Assembly: GCA_949130485.1 (NCBI GenBank)
Contig: OX422188.1
Location: 1,573,722 to 1,637,721, forward strand
DNA: 64,000 nucleotides
Reading direction: 5' to 3'
Source of the DNA: Agelas oroides
Taxonomy: Eukaryota; Porifera; Demospongiae; Agelasida; Agelasidae
Made by a program: the position numbers and the translations under genes. The notes below the pieces were generated by a model that saw only the letters and a program-made list of their open reading frames with translations, was not told the origin of the DNA and did not search any database. Below are positions 45,395 through 58,439 of the stretch, one piece after another. Every line of letters begins with the position of its first letter. Within the stretch, counting starts at the first letter, position 1.

Positions 45395-46849
45395 TCAATC
45401 AATTTTAGCCATATATTTGGTGGTTATTGTAAGTCCTGTGGTTTCCTCTTTCTTGTGTTCTTCCTCCAGCCCAGAGTGCTCAAATGTCAAGAATGCTCAA
45501 CCAGTTGGGAGTAGAGTCACATTATATCAACTCTGATCTTTCACAGGTATGTATACATCTTTAAGTCATATTGTTATGTTCAGTAGCTTCTCATCTGCAT
45601 GTTGTCTATATACTGTTATGTTTTTAAACAAAGCTTAGCTATGCTGCATGCTTGGATATTGACTATTAGGCATTTCACAGTACATAACTTTGTTGCCATA
45701 TATAGGTTTGTCTGGATGAGTATTTCTAACTATTTAGGTATGAGAATAGATGCTGTGCTAATACAGACTTTTTTGATGACTCTGTGTAGAGTGCTCGTGA
45801 GGCTTGCCTGCAGAGCTTCAGAGATGGAAAGACGTCTGTTCTCGTGGTAAGATATAGAATTTGATACTCTCAATGTACTTTGATTTCCCCAACACTCAGC
45901 ATTCTGCTGCACATGTACAGTCTGTGTTACCTTGCACTAGTCTTTATTCCTTTGTCACTCAAAAGTGGCTGAGCTCATGTTGTTCCAAGTGAACTTTAGA
46001 GGTCTATTCTACTCTGGTTCTCATTACTGTATATGTGTGGCATCTCCTCTTTATTGGGGTGAGCCTGAGTGAGCCCCACATGGGCATTGAATTGCATCAA
46101 GCTCGCGGGTGTATTTGTCTATATGTTAGCAATGGGATTCTTTGTGTTCCATTCCTCAATTTACAGTTGTACATTGAACACACCAGATGCAAATTTTTAC
46201 ATACATTCTAACACATACATGTAAGCACAAGCTGCGTACAAGTGGAAGGGCATCACAAGTATGGTACCTACTACTATGCTTAAACTAAGGCAGCATAGCG
46301 GCACCAGGCAAGGTTTGGGGAGGGTGAATACTCAGTAGCATTGGAAAATGGCTTCAGTTGAAGGTAGCTTGATATGTGTAGTGATTGAGTGCTTTGCTAC
46401 TGTGCATAGGCTAAGACAGTAGAAGCTATTGCTTTTTTATGCTGACTTTTAACCACTGCTGTTGTTGCAATGAGCTGGCTTCTCGAAGGCCTGTACGTGG
46501 GTAGGGTGACTATATAGGCAAGTCTATGTACTCGCACTTGCACCCATAATGTTATGCATTCTTCTAGTAGTAGATTTGATAGCTTTTGTATCTCCTGCAC
46601 TCTTCAGAAAGCTGTGAATGAATAAGCCTGAAATTTAAATTTGTTAAAACAAACAAACAGCTCTTCAAAATGTTGTGTTCCATAGGTCTATAGAAAGATA
46701 TGTACCATATGCGGTAAAATTGTCACCAGTGGATAAATTTAGGCATATTTCATGAGTAGGTCTGTACCACAAAATTAAAAACCACGAAATTATGTGTGTT
46801 ATGCGTGTTAGTATGCAGCATGCATGTGCACCATGCATGGTCATGTCAC

Positions 46850-46935
46850 GAATCACAAAAAAAAAAGTTGCAAAAATTTCATGCAGGAAGTTTTTTTTTG
46901 CATTTTTTTATTGGGGGGGGGGGGGGGGGTGCTTT
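46850..46935. repeat. Poly-A/poly-G tract in a helicase copy 2 intron
   Basis: A degenerate MITE in the intron before 47032 carries an A run, a T run and about 17 G residues (46914-46931). The copy 1 counterpart near 3540-3580 lacks the G run. Confidence 0.7.
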
Positions 46936-48008
46936 CACAAATATTATCTCCATTAAAATGTCAATATATTTTCCTAAGTACCTGTACAGTATGCACTATG
47001 TTAGTGTCAGTTGTGTATACTTCTCTCATAGGCAACAGACGTGGCTGCAAGAGGCATTGATGTGCCTGAGACTGACTTGGTCATCCAAGGTACACATGTA
47101 CTTCACTTTTGTAAAATTTACAAATACTTTCAGCATTGCAAAGAGCACTAAGGAAGGACTAAGCCTATTTTGTAAAGATACGACTACAAAGTATTTAAAT
47201 TAGCCTAAAAACAATGATGTCATGTAAAACATCATAGCAATATGATATCTGATACTTGCTAATGGTTTGTGCCCCAACTGGACCCTGTGAGCTCTCTCCA
47301 TCTTCTGTGACCCAATGAGTACCACATTAACAGTAGCACCATGCTCCAGTGGACACTCCAATCCTTCTGGATATAGTCAACCTAAGTATATGTTTCCAAT
47401 TCTCACCACTTTAACATAATCTGGGTCTGGAAAGGAGTAACTCTCATGTATACTTTGTTCATGTCGTAGTGGACCCTCCTCCTAATGGTGTGGACTTTTA
47501 CATCCACCGTGCTGGGAGAACACGCCGAAAGGGCCAACCAGGCAGAGCCATCATCCTTTATTCTGACAGTGATCGGTTCTTCATGAAAGAGGTATGCAAA
47601 GTCAGATATACACATATAGTGCATTATGTTGGGACTTTTAGGAATGTTCCATTTTGGTCTGACAAAATTACATTTTGATTTTGATGAGGTGTAACTGTGA
47701 TGATTGGTCCCTTACGTTTCGCGTTATCGGTAGAATTGCTGATGCTGAATCAGCCCAATACTGAATCAGCCCAATTACTGATAACCAATTTGATTATCAG
47801 TGTATCACTAATACATATCTATTCTTTTCATCACTTTCAGCTTGAACGAATTGTGGATTTGAAATACTCCAGTCCTCCAGATAATACTGAAGTGATAAGG
47901 GGAGCCATACAGGCTACTGTGAAAGCTGCAAAGGAAGTAAGTTGAGTTTACCTTTGTGCACATCTTGACATCATATATTGTGCATGTGCATCGAAAAATA
48001 CCACATAT

Positions 48009-48260
48009 GTGGCAGTCCCGGGTAGAAATCGAACATTATTCCGTTGCGTATTTCGACTGCGTTACTGCATTCAAAGCGCTGTAGTACAGAACTTCCATTA
48101 AGTGCAGGGCTCATACACGCTATGTAGACTTAGCAGATATTCGTGCATCTTTGCTGCATCTATGAGCCCCGCCCTTAACGGAAGTTTTGCACTACAGCGC
48201 TTCAAACACCTGTCAAATTGCGTAACGTAATAATGTTCAATTTCTACCCGGGACTGCCAC
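48009..48260. mobile_element. Palindromic MITE (GTGGCAGTCCC ends), copy 2
   Basis: Second copy of the 5503-5754 element, with cleaner ends: GTGGCAGTCCCGGGTAGAAA and TTTCTACCCGGGACTGCCAC are perfect complements. Lies in the matching intron of helicase copy 2. Confidence 0.8.
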
Positions 48261-48928
48261 ATGTATAACAATATACATATAGATAGCAGGAATGGAAAGA
48301 AAACACCTTTTTGACTGTTAGACTGGCTCTTAAAGAGAGAACCAGGCTTCTTAATTCCTACTTGTGCAGAAAGGTTACATTGTCTGCTTATGAGGAAGAC
48401 TCTTAACACAAGTAATAGGTTAATTCCAAGTTCTCAGTTGAGACTGCACCTCAAGAAAAAGTAGTAGTCTGTATGTGTTGTATGTGTTCATATATGTGTA
48501 TATGTATATTCGAGATGGGGGTTGCCATGTAGTTTCGTTTGCTGTCCCATATCCAAACAAAATTTTGCCATCTGGATACAAGACTCCCCCCTATGATACT
48601 ACTGATAATACACAATCAGTGCCATTTTATCCACCTTGAGGAACACATGTACTAAGATACATTGTGATTATAGTAACAATAAGACTGCCTTTTTCGCTAA
48701 TCTTCATAAAATCTAGTCAGCTATCTTATCATCACCAGTGAAACAAACATGTGCACAGGCAGTGCATGTATATAGGCATGCGTGAAAATATTAGTAACCT
48801 TGCATCAAGGTAGATATGTGATCTGTGGCCTATAGATAGCAGGTATAATACGTAGTGGTGAGCAGTTTATTACTCTGGTTGTAGAAGATACACTACTATT
48901 GAAACCGGCTATAATGGCAGAGATAAAT

Positions 48929-49152
48929 GAAGGGCTGAGAAGCATAGTGGTCTAACCCACAAATGTTGAGTTAGCCCCCCCTAACATGGAAATACTCTTA
49001 AAATGCATTTCAGAAGATGCTGAACATTTAGGAATTTGAAATTTCTGACCACATGTTCATATGGTATGTACATTTTTTATTGCATATTTGCACAATTCAT
49101 GCAATTTCCAGTACTTCATTTTGGGTTAGACCACTATGCTTCTCAGCCCTTC
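48929..49152. mobile_element. Copy-2-specific MITE with perfect 31-bp TIRs
   Basis: The ends start GAAGGGCTGAGAAGCATAGT and mirror exactly for about 31 bp at the right (GACCACTATGCTTCTCAGCC-CTTC). AAAT lies on both sides. Copy 1 at about 6950-6965 reads AGATAAATGCTATATTG with no element, a clean empty site. About 224 bp, non-coding. Confidence 0.88.
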
Positions 49153-49391
49153 AAATGCTATATTGAGGAGTTATGTACAACCATTGCACTCTTGCAGAAT
49201 TGGGGGTGGAAATTTGCCAACCAATCACATATGCTTTCTCTGCTATTTCTTATCTGTCTGTACACACAGGTTGATCCGAAAATGCTACAGCTAACTATGG
49301 AACAAGCACGTGAGGTATGTGTATTTTGTTATAGTGAGTACACATTGTTCTTCCAACTATTGTGTACAGCACATGAACATTTCCTAAATGC

Positions 49392-49420
49392 ATGAACACA
49401 CACACACACACACACACACC
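49392..49420. repeat. Short CA microsatellite
   Basis: About 28 bp of CA repeats in the helicase copy 2 intron; absent from copy 1. Confidence 0.8.
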
Positions 49421-50430
49421 AATAGCTAATAAACTCTTGCACACGTCCAGGCAGAGGGTAACTTTCCACACCATCTAGGCCTGCCTTTTTTGAGAGAGAT
49501 GTTTCATTGATTGTATTATCCTGCCTTGCTACAATGTTAGCAGTGAAGATTAGCTTCATCCCCAGGCCTTCCTACCATCTAGTTTTAGATTACTTACATG
49601 ATTTGTATCCATCTTACATAGCTGTATGAGGAAAAGGGTATTGAGGCTCTTGCTGCTACACTGGTATTGTCTGCAAGCATCCAACACTTGGCAGCACGTT
49701 CCTCACAGAGGTACGTACCTACCCATATATTAGTGGGATGATTCATCATCTTGGGGCGAGACTGAACGAGCAGCACACTGCTGGTTTACTACATGTATAT
49801 ACTACACTAACTGTAAACATGCAATGGCATCACTCTTGCAGACAGTTTATAATTGGATAACTGTCCACCAGTTGAAGAATAAAAGCCTAATGTTGACCAT
49901 ATTGCATGTAAGAAAAAATTATGAAACCACAGTGAAAACTTTTACTAGTTATCATCTGCAAATGACCCTATTTTCCAGTGAGGCCATAGAGCACATGCAA
50001 AAAAAAAATTGGTCTGAGAACAAGACAGGGCCAGGTCCAGTCGTATTATCCTATTTGTGTGCACACATGAATAAATTAATGTTCACTTTATCCTGATGAC
50101 AATGATGCATAGTCAACATAAAGTGGACTAGGACATGAAGTTGGAATCCTACTCAATCATTCTATTGTCAAACTTCTTGATAGACATTCTGTGCTTGTAA
50201 ACTTCAGTCCTGTCACACTATACTCGTTTTGTTGGTCTAGTGAACCATCAAGACGTAGTGATGGATTCTCAAGACGTAGCAATGGCAACTCAAGACGTGG
50301 TGGTGACAGATACTCAAGTGGTGGCTATTCAAGGTTTGATGATAGGGACTCAAGACGTAGTGGTAGGTACTCCAGTCGTCGTGGTGGATACTCAAGGCAC
50401 AACAGTGACAGATACCCAGAAAACTGGTGA

Positions 50431-51757
50431 CATAATGTAAACTGCACTGTACATGACAACAGAATCTGATGTTCAATGTAGTATTGTATAGTCATTGTAC
50501 AATGTCATGTATTTATTCACTTATGAGCACATTTCAAGGAAGATGAAGGTTGGGGGGGGGGGGGGGGGGGCATGGAGCTTGAGCACTTACTGTGTCAGGG
50601 CAAAGGGCCTAATCAAATCACAGTATTGTTACATGGCTTGATTGCATGCCCCAGTACTATTACACGTATGACACCACCAGCTTCGTTCAGGCCTGCCCCT
50701 CCCCACAGTGATAGACAAAGAGGGTGTATGTAGTGACTTGAAATATACCACAGCTCTCTTTTAATAGCAGAATGTAATAATATGCATTTGTGACCAAATA
50801 AGCTAGTACCAGCTATCATGCCAGTAACAAATACACACAATCATGCAAAGAGCTTTTGCCTTGTCCTCAGTCCTTCCCACCATGTGGTTTCTTACAGTAT
50901 TTCGCATACTAAGTGTTCCAAGACTGGGTGGTGGAAGGCCTGGGCAAGGCTAAGTACTAGAGCTAGCTTTTCATAGAATCAGCAACCATATGTACAAGCT
51001 TGAAAGTTCTTGTTTGAGCTACTTAGCATCAAGGCAGCTATAGTAGTCATGGTCCAGGTTCCATCCCAGCTGGATATTTGTGAAGCATTATGCACTTGAT
51101 TCCAAGGTCTCGGAATAAGATTAGGGTCACATTGTGCAATTTACCCACCACAGTACATACATGACCGTGTAAACACTGATTCATAGTATATTCTAGTAGG
51201 TTTACCGTTTAGTAAAATCCTTCCACAGACCAATGTATCAGAGTGAGTGGGGTGAGTGTTGTATGTGTACTTCTGTATAGATTGTGTGTGCATTGTTTCA
51301 AAATCAGTCTCCATAGTTTGTGTCCAACCTACCTTCGGTTGTCCCCAAAGTGCATGAACACTGTACGTAGTAGTATGAGTGACAGAGATCATCCCATGAA
51401 AGTGGCATCGCTAACTGGGCTAAGCCTGCCAACTAATTTCGTTGACAGGCAACCTCTGCTGTAGACGAGTATGTTCACTTAATAATGCTTTTTGTGACAA
51501 GCAAAACACATTTTTACAGGACTTGTGTTACAGTAAAATAGGACAATTTTATTGCTCAAAGGGTGTACTTGTGTATAACCAAAATCAAGCTGGAAATTGC
51601 ATTGAAAAGTGTAAAGTAATTGTTCAACATTTACTGTATCTCCAAAACACAGTATTTATCAACAGTCATCTCCTATACAAAAATGTTCGCAATATTTTAA
51701 TTATGCATGAGCTATGTGAGCATACTGTGATATAATGCAATTACGTATGTACCTGAT
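50431..51757. other. Intergenic region between helicase copy 2 and NLR3, with an inverted block
   Basis: Counterpart of 8121-9469. A poly-G run lies at about 50551-50570. The block at about 50690-50946 is the reverse complement of copy 1 about 8409-8672, while the sequence on both sides keeps its orientation. No exon found. Confidence 0.6.
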
Positions 51758-54700
51758 TTAATTCAATCCACTTTCTATGTCATTAGCAAGACTATTCCGA
51801 TCTATATCTCTCAGAACTTCAATCAGCGTGCTCCATGTGACAGGTTGCTTGCCCATCCCTCGGAGCCATTTTGAAAGAATTTCTTGGCTAGCATTCTCTG
51901 CATTATTGCTATGCTTCATGGCAATGGCCTCAACTTTTACTCCATTCTTATCATCCAGTAGAAACACTCCCAGTTCATAGTACTTTATTCCTATCTGCTC
52001 ATGGACCTTAATTTTCTCCTTTGCTCCAGGAAAGGCCAGTAGTTCTTGTAAGGTTGGTTTCGCACCTGTTGTAAAGCAATACAAAAGTATGCCTGGTTAG
52101 TAGCTGCATGCTATAGTGCTAACTGCATAAACTTGTAATGATTACTTTTAGAAATCTTGTTTCCTGTATCTTCTTCATTGAATGACTGTGATGAAGTAGT
52201 ACTGCTGGGTTTTGAAGGTTGACGAAAAAGGCTTCTAGACAGGGAGTCCATACTATCTGTGCTCGAATCAGCTGAAGACTGAACACAGAAGACATAAAAC
52301 GGTCACATACATGTATAGTCACACATAGCTTTATTTTAGCAACAACAATCATACCTTCTTTTTGAATGCTTTTCTGCTTTCTGGTTCAGCTGAGTGTGAG
52401 TCCTCCCTTGCAAACTGTACACAGTAAACAATTCAATCACGTTAAAAGGTCAATCATTTACAGCACAATGTTCATTCATACCTTATTATGGAGTATCCTC
52501 TCCAAATTCAATCCTTGAGCCTCCAGACTGCCATAAACTGGGTTTCCTTGAAGAGAGATGCAGCTAAGCTGAGGACACGAAGTTCCAGCCAGCTTGAGAA
52601 ATGTGGTAGTGGCATCCACCCGTATCTTGTTGTCTTCAAGACTCCATTTCTGTAGCTCTGGATGTGTAAAGAGTGTTTGGCTGCTGGTAGCCACTTTAGA
52701 AAATGTTGTTTGAAAGCGGTTGTACCTCAGATCATCTGAGCCTATTTGGCAGCTGCGAGACGAGAGGTTTTTCAAAGACTGGCAGACAGCGAGGAAGGCT
52801 AGGAGGACCTCAATGCCATAGCCAGTGAAGTAGTTGTCGCTAATCCTCAGATATTTAAGCTGAGTATTGGGTTTCAGTGTGCTGCAGAACCACTTTAGAT
52901 CTGAACCATTAGGTGTACATGAGTGTACTTGGGAAGGGTCCAACAATTGGTGAATGAAGGTAGACATGTCTGCCTCATTTGTTTTGCCAATTTCATTATC
53001 TGTGAGGTTTAGGTCATCAAGAGAGGTGTTGCTCGAGAGAGCACGAAGGAGGATAGTAGCTCCCTTGCTGCCCAAGTTGCACTTTGAAAGACCAAGGGAA
53101 CATACCTGGCAGTGTTCAAATTCCAACATTCTACCCAGGTGTAAAGCTCCCTCTGGTCCTAGAGGATTTCCCTCAAGGTGAAGGCGGGTAACGGGTAGAC
53201 TACCAGTATTGACTACTTCCACTAGTTGGTGTACGCCTTCTGCATGCAAGTCATTCTCTAGTAACTCAAGATGAGAAATCATGCGGCCTGTTGGCACTAA
53301 GCATTTTGTCATGCTAGAAAGACAATTAGCAAACTTGTGCATGCCTTCATCAGTCAGTTTGGCCCTGTTCACCCATATATTGTGTGGGTGTTTCAGTGCA
53401 GGCAAGGCTCTGCCAAAAGCTTCTGCACCAACTAAGCTCAGCGAATTGCACGATATATCAAGGTCTTCTATGTTTGAGCAGTGTGATGCAACTGTATCAA
53501 GAAGAGAAGCAATGGCAGCTTCATCAGCAGATGTAGTGCCTAATACTCCCCTGATTCTGAAGACTTTCAGCTCTTGCAGCCCTTGTAAACACTTGACAAG
53601 CTGTTCAACTCCAGATACACCAAGCGAATTTCCTGACAAAACTAGCTCAGTAAGCTGCTTGTGATTCACTAAATATGGTATTAGATTTGCGGCACCATCC
53701 TCTTTTATCCCCATGTTTTTGAGATTGATCTTTTGCAGTGAAGAACCCACTTCAAAGATGTGAGCTAGGACTGTAGCTCCAGATGGTCCAACATTGTTCG
53801 ATGTGAGATCAAGCTCCTTGAGAGGTGTAAAAGCAAGGCAAGCATCTGACATGCACCTAAAGCTATCAGCTGTAATATCAGCACAAGGAAGGTGCAGCTT
53901 CTCAACCTTGAGTTGGAACTGGAATTGAATGAGTGACTTCACAATCTCCATCATTCCTCTATCACCAAAGTGGGAATATTTAAGCATTATCTTCAAAGAC
54001 ACCTCTTTTCTGCTGAATCTAGTTTGGCTGATTACATGGGCTGTTGAAAGACAGTCATATGCAGAAAGATTGCCTTCATAAGGGCCAAATTTGCCCTTGA
54101 GATTTGCAGCAACTCTCTCATTCACTACTTCATTATCTGCTTCATAAGCACAGCGACAGAGGTGCAGTTTGTAGTTATCATCACTAATGTTGGACTTCAA
54201 GCATTTAGAGATGACACCTTCTGGTATTATCCTCTCACAATGAAGACCAAAGTAGAACTGCCACACTTTCTGGAAACGAGGAACTTTGAAATACTTGCGA
54301 CTGGCAGCAATCTGGTCAAGCTCACTCAGAGACAAAAGGTACCTGGCTGCCAAATATTCTTGGAAAGTGACATTGTTGAAATGGAAGGAAAGACTGCAAT
54401 CAACAGCCGTAAAGGTAAACCTGGACTGCAATAGGCCCAAACTTTGAAAAACAATCGGAAGATCTCTTGAGGTGGAGTCAAATTTCCCTTCAATCTCCTC
54501 CCTTGTAAACTCAGTTTTGTTTTGCTTCAATCCAGTGAAGGCCAGATTGCAAAGCTTGTCCATAAGTGGAAGTAACTCGTCCAAGCTAGTTGCATCTTTG
54601 TATTGGGGAAAGTTTCTGTCTATTTCCCGACGGACTATGCTGAGGATAATCTGAGTGCACAGTTCAGTTGCCTTCAGTGGAATACTTTTTCCTGTTGACT

Positions 54701-56162
54701 TCCATAGGTAACAAATAATGACACAGTTGAGTGGGTTGGTACACACACTCTCAAGAACTGGGTTATCGCTGAACCTTTGAAGGAGGGGAGCCGATTGTTC
54801 AGGGGTGATGAATTTTGACTTCACAAAGCTCTCAATATCCACTTTAGAGAAGGCTTGGAGTGTCACAAAGCGGTCGATGGAAGGCATCTTGTACAAGTCA
54901 CGGGAAGCTGTAGTGCGAGAGGTGACAATCACAGATGCAAATGGCAGACACTTGTCTGAGAGAAGATCATGAAATATGGACCCTTCATAGAACTGTGAAT
55001 CAGATAGTTCATCCCAACCATCCAGAATAAACAGACAGCCCTCTCCATCTCCGAGGTACTTGCCAACACTATCTCCAAGCTCTGGGTAGCAGTGAGAAAG
55101 AAAGTCATTCACTGACTTTGATGATGCAACTTCTTTCATACACAGAGGTACAAAGAACACCAGCTGATACTCATTCAAATTGCCAGTGTCCTCTCCCCAA
55201 TCACAAAGCAACTTTTCACAGAAGGTACTTTTTCCTGCCCCTGCTTCCCCCAACACTACTACTTTGCGAACTTTTCTTTCGTGAGTGTCATTTTTGAACA
55301 AGGCTTTGTAATCTAAAAGAATGGGGCCATCGGTGCTTCCCAAACTAGAACTCTCAGTTTCTGTTTTGTTCTTCAGTTCAGTGAGGGCTAGTCGGGGCTC
55401 AACTATTTCTTGATTTAGCAGTGGAGGCCACTGTGCATGTAGTTGTACCCTCCTTTCTTGATACCTTTTCTTCAGTGTTCTCATTAAGGAGGTAACTGGT
55501 GTTACATGCTCCTTCTCCACATGCAGAGGTCGGTCTTCAAGCTCAGTAATGAAATTGGCAAGTTCACTGTGTCCCAAGGGATTAGCTTTGTCCTCTCGAA
55601 GGCAGTGCACCAGCTTTGACGCTCCATCTGGATGCCTTTGTAACGATTTCAGAAGTAGATCAACTCTTAATGTTTGTGACTCTGTGTCAACAATTGCACA
55701 GTACTCTGAAACTGACAGTAACTGCTGCTTGTTTAGTAGTGGCAATAGAGCATGTAGGTCAATCAGTATATAGAGTTTCTCTTTCGTTTTCTCTGTTGCA
55801 AGAAAATCAACACTAACTTTCAATGGCATCAGTGAATGAGGGGTCGGAACCTCAATAGATGCACTGAGAATGACAGCAAGCTTTTGATGAGGTTCATAAT
55901 CAGGAGTGGAATTCAAGGTGCTGATTAAACTTCTTAGAGGATTGACACTCGTGGACATCAAAAGGTAAGAGAGAAGCAAATTGATCTTCTGCCATGGAGT
56001 CCTACCAAAAGCAAGCAGTTGTTCGAACTGTTCTTGTGTTAAACACTCTTTCTTGAAGAGCTGCAATAGCAGGCCGAGACTTTCGACATCGAGATTTTCT
56101 TGGATTTCTTGATGTCTGAAGAGTAAGATGTCAGTTCCATCTGCAGGTATAGTCTCACTCAT
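51758..56162 (-). CDS. NLR3: CARD-CARD-NACHT-LRR-Death receptor
   Basis: Exons in transcript order: 52482-56162, 52355-52414, 52146-52278, 51758-52065; about 1393 residues, phases as in NLR1. ATG 56162. CARD 1 is identical to NLR1 over its first 70 residues. Walker A GEAGAGKST and Walker B LFILDGWDEL are intact, and the Death exon again ends DIDRNSLANDIESGLN-stop. The last LRRs and linker exons instead match NLR2: CTPNGSDLKWFCS, FLAVCQSL, TTFSKVATSS, HNKV, RKAFKKK. So the gene is a mosaic. No break is seen in any exon. Function as for NLR1. It converges on helicase copy 2 just as NLR1 does on copy 1. Confidence 0.92.
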
Positions 56163-57887
56163 AATTCAAGGTCCTGTCTTAGAATTCAGCTCAGTTATTC
56201 ACAGCCAGGTTAGGCATTGGGGTCTGCTGAAACAGTCTTGAACCCAGCCTATTCTTACTCTGGAAGGTTTACTGAAGTGTAACTGAATACAGAATAAAGG
56301 GAAGAAGTAAGCACAAAAATGTAACTAACTGGAAGAGATGAACATAAAATTGACAGGATCTTTACATATTGGTCATGTTTCAGCTAGTATCCATATAGAC
56401 AAACTTTATGAGAGTTGTGAAGCTTATATATACAAGGTGTGAATAGTTAGCTTGTCACTTTAGGAATTGTATTAAATTTGGCAAGCTGATAGGTTCGTTC
56501 CCAGGCCCTCCTACTGTCCATTCTTGACTACTTCCAGTCATGAGTTATGCAAAGACGGAGGGGAGGGAGGGGGGGGGTAAGGTTAGCTTACTGGAAGTAA
56601 TGAAAAACTGGATGGTGGGAAGGCCTGGGAACGAGGATAGAAAAGTCACTGTTCACAGAAATAAAGTTTTGCTTCAACACCAATCACAAGCAACAGTATA
56701 ATCAAGCAGAACCATCTTTGAGGACTTAAACTACCAATACTTAATAGCAGTCTTGCATGTCACAGTTTAAAGTGGATACATCCCTAGTAGGTGCAAAATT
56801 CGTTTGCGTAACCGATTGTCAAGGATGTGATGTCAAATACAACAGTTGCCAAGCATTATACAGGCACTACCATGTACCCAAAATGGTTTGTGTACAGTGA
56901 AGATAGGTCAAGGACAAACAACTATGGTGAAGTTTGAAGGGTGGCATAAGAAGATCAACAAGCTGGCAGGAAAGAGCAATCCTATAATTAGACCACTCAT
57001 GAATAATTAATGAGCCCCAGAGCAACTTAAACACCTCTCTTGGTGGTCTAAGTCAGTTAGACACCTCGTACAGGTTTCCCTCAGTTTTGACAACCTTAGC
57101 AGTAACATAATTATCTCCGCTTTGCCTTGGTAATTATGTTAACTACTGTCGTTGTCAAAACCTTGTAAAAACCTGTACTGGGTGTCTAACCTATACTTAT
57201 AGCACTAGAGCTAGTGGACAACTACAGAAGTAATCTTGAGGGAACAGGGAGCTGTGCAGCCACAAGGCAGTTGTTTGGGGTTGAAAGAGAAGTTTGAAGG
57301 CCATTCAGCAAAATTTCCCTAATAATTTGTAAACCCTTCACATAAATATTATTATTTGGTAATTAGACAGTTGTATTTGCAGGTGTGTGGCACACAAACA
57401 GCACATTAAAATAATGCAAAACCCTGACTAAGATTAAATGGTTATTTGCGGTAGATGAAACAGGTACACATACATAATCACAGTATTCAGAACAGAATGA
57501 GAAGGGTTCATTATGTGATACTATATGGCTCAGCCTCGGCAGTCACTTGAGGCATTCTATTTTCTTTCACCACAAGTTTTCAGAGTGAGTAATGTTACGT
57601 TGCCTCATTGATGGAGCAGGAACATTCAACTGCAACTATAGCCAGAACTGCATCCACTTTTAGAAGAGACAGTGCAATCCATGAAGCCCTGTTGTGGACA
57701 GACCCCTGAGGCATTTGCAGTTGGTCTGAAGCTAGCTGCATGGTATTACAAGGTATGGTACTTGTCCTATCCACACATGCAGTTGGGTTGCTGACAACAT
57801 TACTCATCCTCTTGTAGTTATGCAGATTGTGCATAAGCTGCCGAACTCATGCTTGCAGTTGTTGGACTTGTGTACTTCCACAAAGAA
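56163..57887. other. 5' flank of NLR3 with foldback MITEs
   Basis: Matches 13880-15465. The GTTCGTTCCCAGGCC foldback is at 56492-56634. At 57041-57180 there are 140 bp absent from copy 1, bounded by related ends (GTTAGACACC-CGTACAGGTTT and AAACCTGTACTGGGTGTCTAAC), a MITE inserted here or lost there. No gene is called. Confidence 0.5.
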
Positions 57888-58180
57888 TCATTCTAAAGTG
57901 ATGTTTAATTCTTCTTTGGGAACCTCTTCCAGTTTGTGGGGGAGTTCTTGCCATCTTCTCTGTGCCTCAAAACCAGTTTACCCACATATTAGTAGACTTT
58001 GCCATGTTATGGTTCTTCTCTGCAATTCATCCAAGTTGAGCACCTCAAAAGTGGGGCAGGGCTTACTTGAATGCAGCACTTTGTTCTCAATTTCCACAAC
58101 AAACACTCGAGTTCACTTCCAGTTGGCTCTCTCGTAAGAACACAGGCACCAAAAAGTTTGTCCTCACAAGTTCCTGCCAT
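57888..58180 (-). CDS. Hypothetical 63-residue two-exon gene, copy 3
   Basis: Second copy of the gene at 15466-15758: exon 1 58067-58180 (MAGTCEDKLFGACVL...), exon 2 57888-57965, same phase, donor and stop. The protein is unchanged as far as I can tell. Unrecognised; may be a leader of an NLR transcript rather than a gene. Confidence 0.3.
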
Positions 58181-58338
58181 AATTATTCTTTGCTTGTAAC
58201 TAACAACTGTATCTATGCAACTAAGTGTGTAACATTCCATTTAGACCAAATACATCAGTAATACATTATCAAAAGAGCGTACCAGTATACTGAACTGCTG
58301 AGCGCCTTAGTGCAAGGCTGATATTCATGAAGTCCACA

Positions 58339-58436
58339 TTTGTATGTATGTGGCATGTATGGATGTATGTATGCAGTATGCATGTACGTATGTGACTGTG
58401 TGCATGTATGTATGTATGTATGTATGTATGTATGTA
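58339..58436. repeat. ATGT/GTAT microsatellite, copy 3
   Basis: Counterpart of 15925-16021, slightly different in repeat number. Confidence 0.85.
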
Positions 58437-58439
58437 CTG

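Larger units (their letters stand above)
45470..50430 (+). pseudogene. DDX21-like helicase copy 2, 5'-deleted
   Basis: Exons 45470-45546, 45790-45846, 47032-47089, 47470-47591, 47841-47936, 49270-49314, 49622-49710, 50241-50430 match the last eight exons of copy 1, with the same phases and GT..AG borders; stop at 50428-50430. The exons for SAT motif III, YMRDPV and motif IV are missing upstream. Motif VI reads HRAGRTRR because codon 47523-47525 is CGC where copy 1 has GGC, changing an almost invariant glycine. The tail exon is 6 bp longer than in copy 1. Without domain 1 and with this change it should not work as a helicase. A truncated protein from an internal promoter cannot be excluded. 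Confidence 0.8.
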
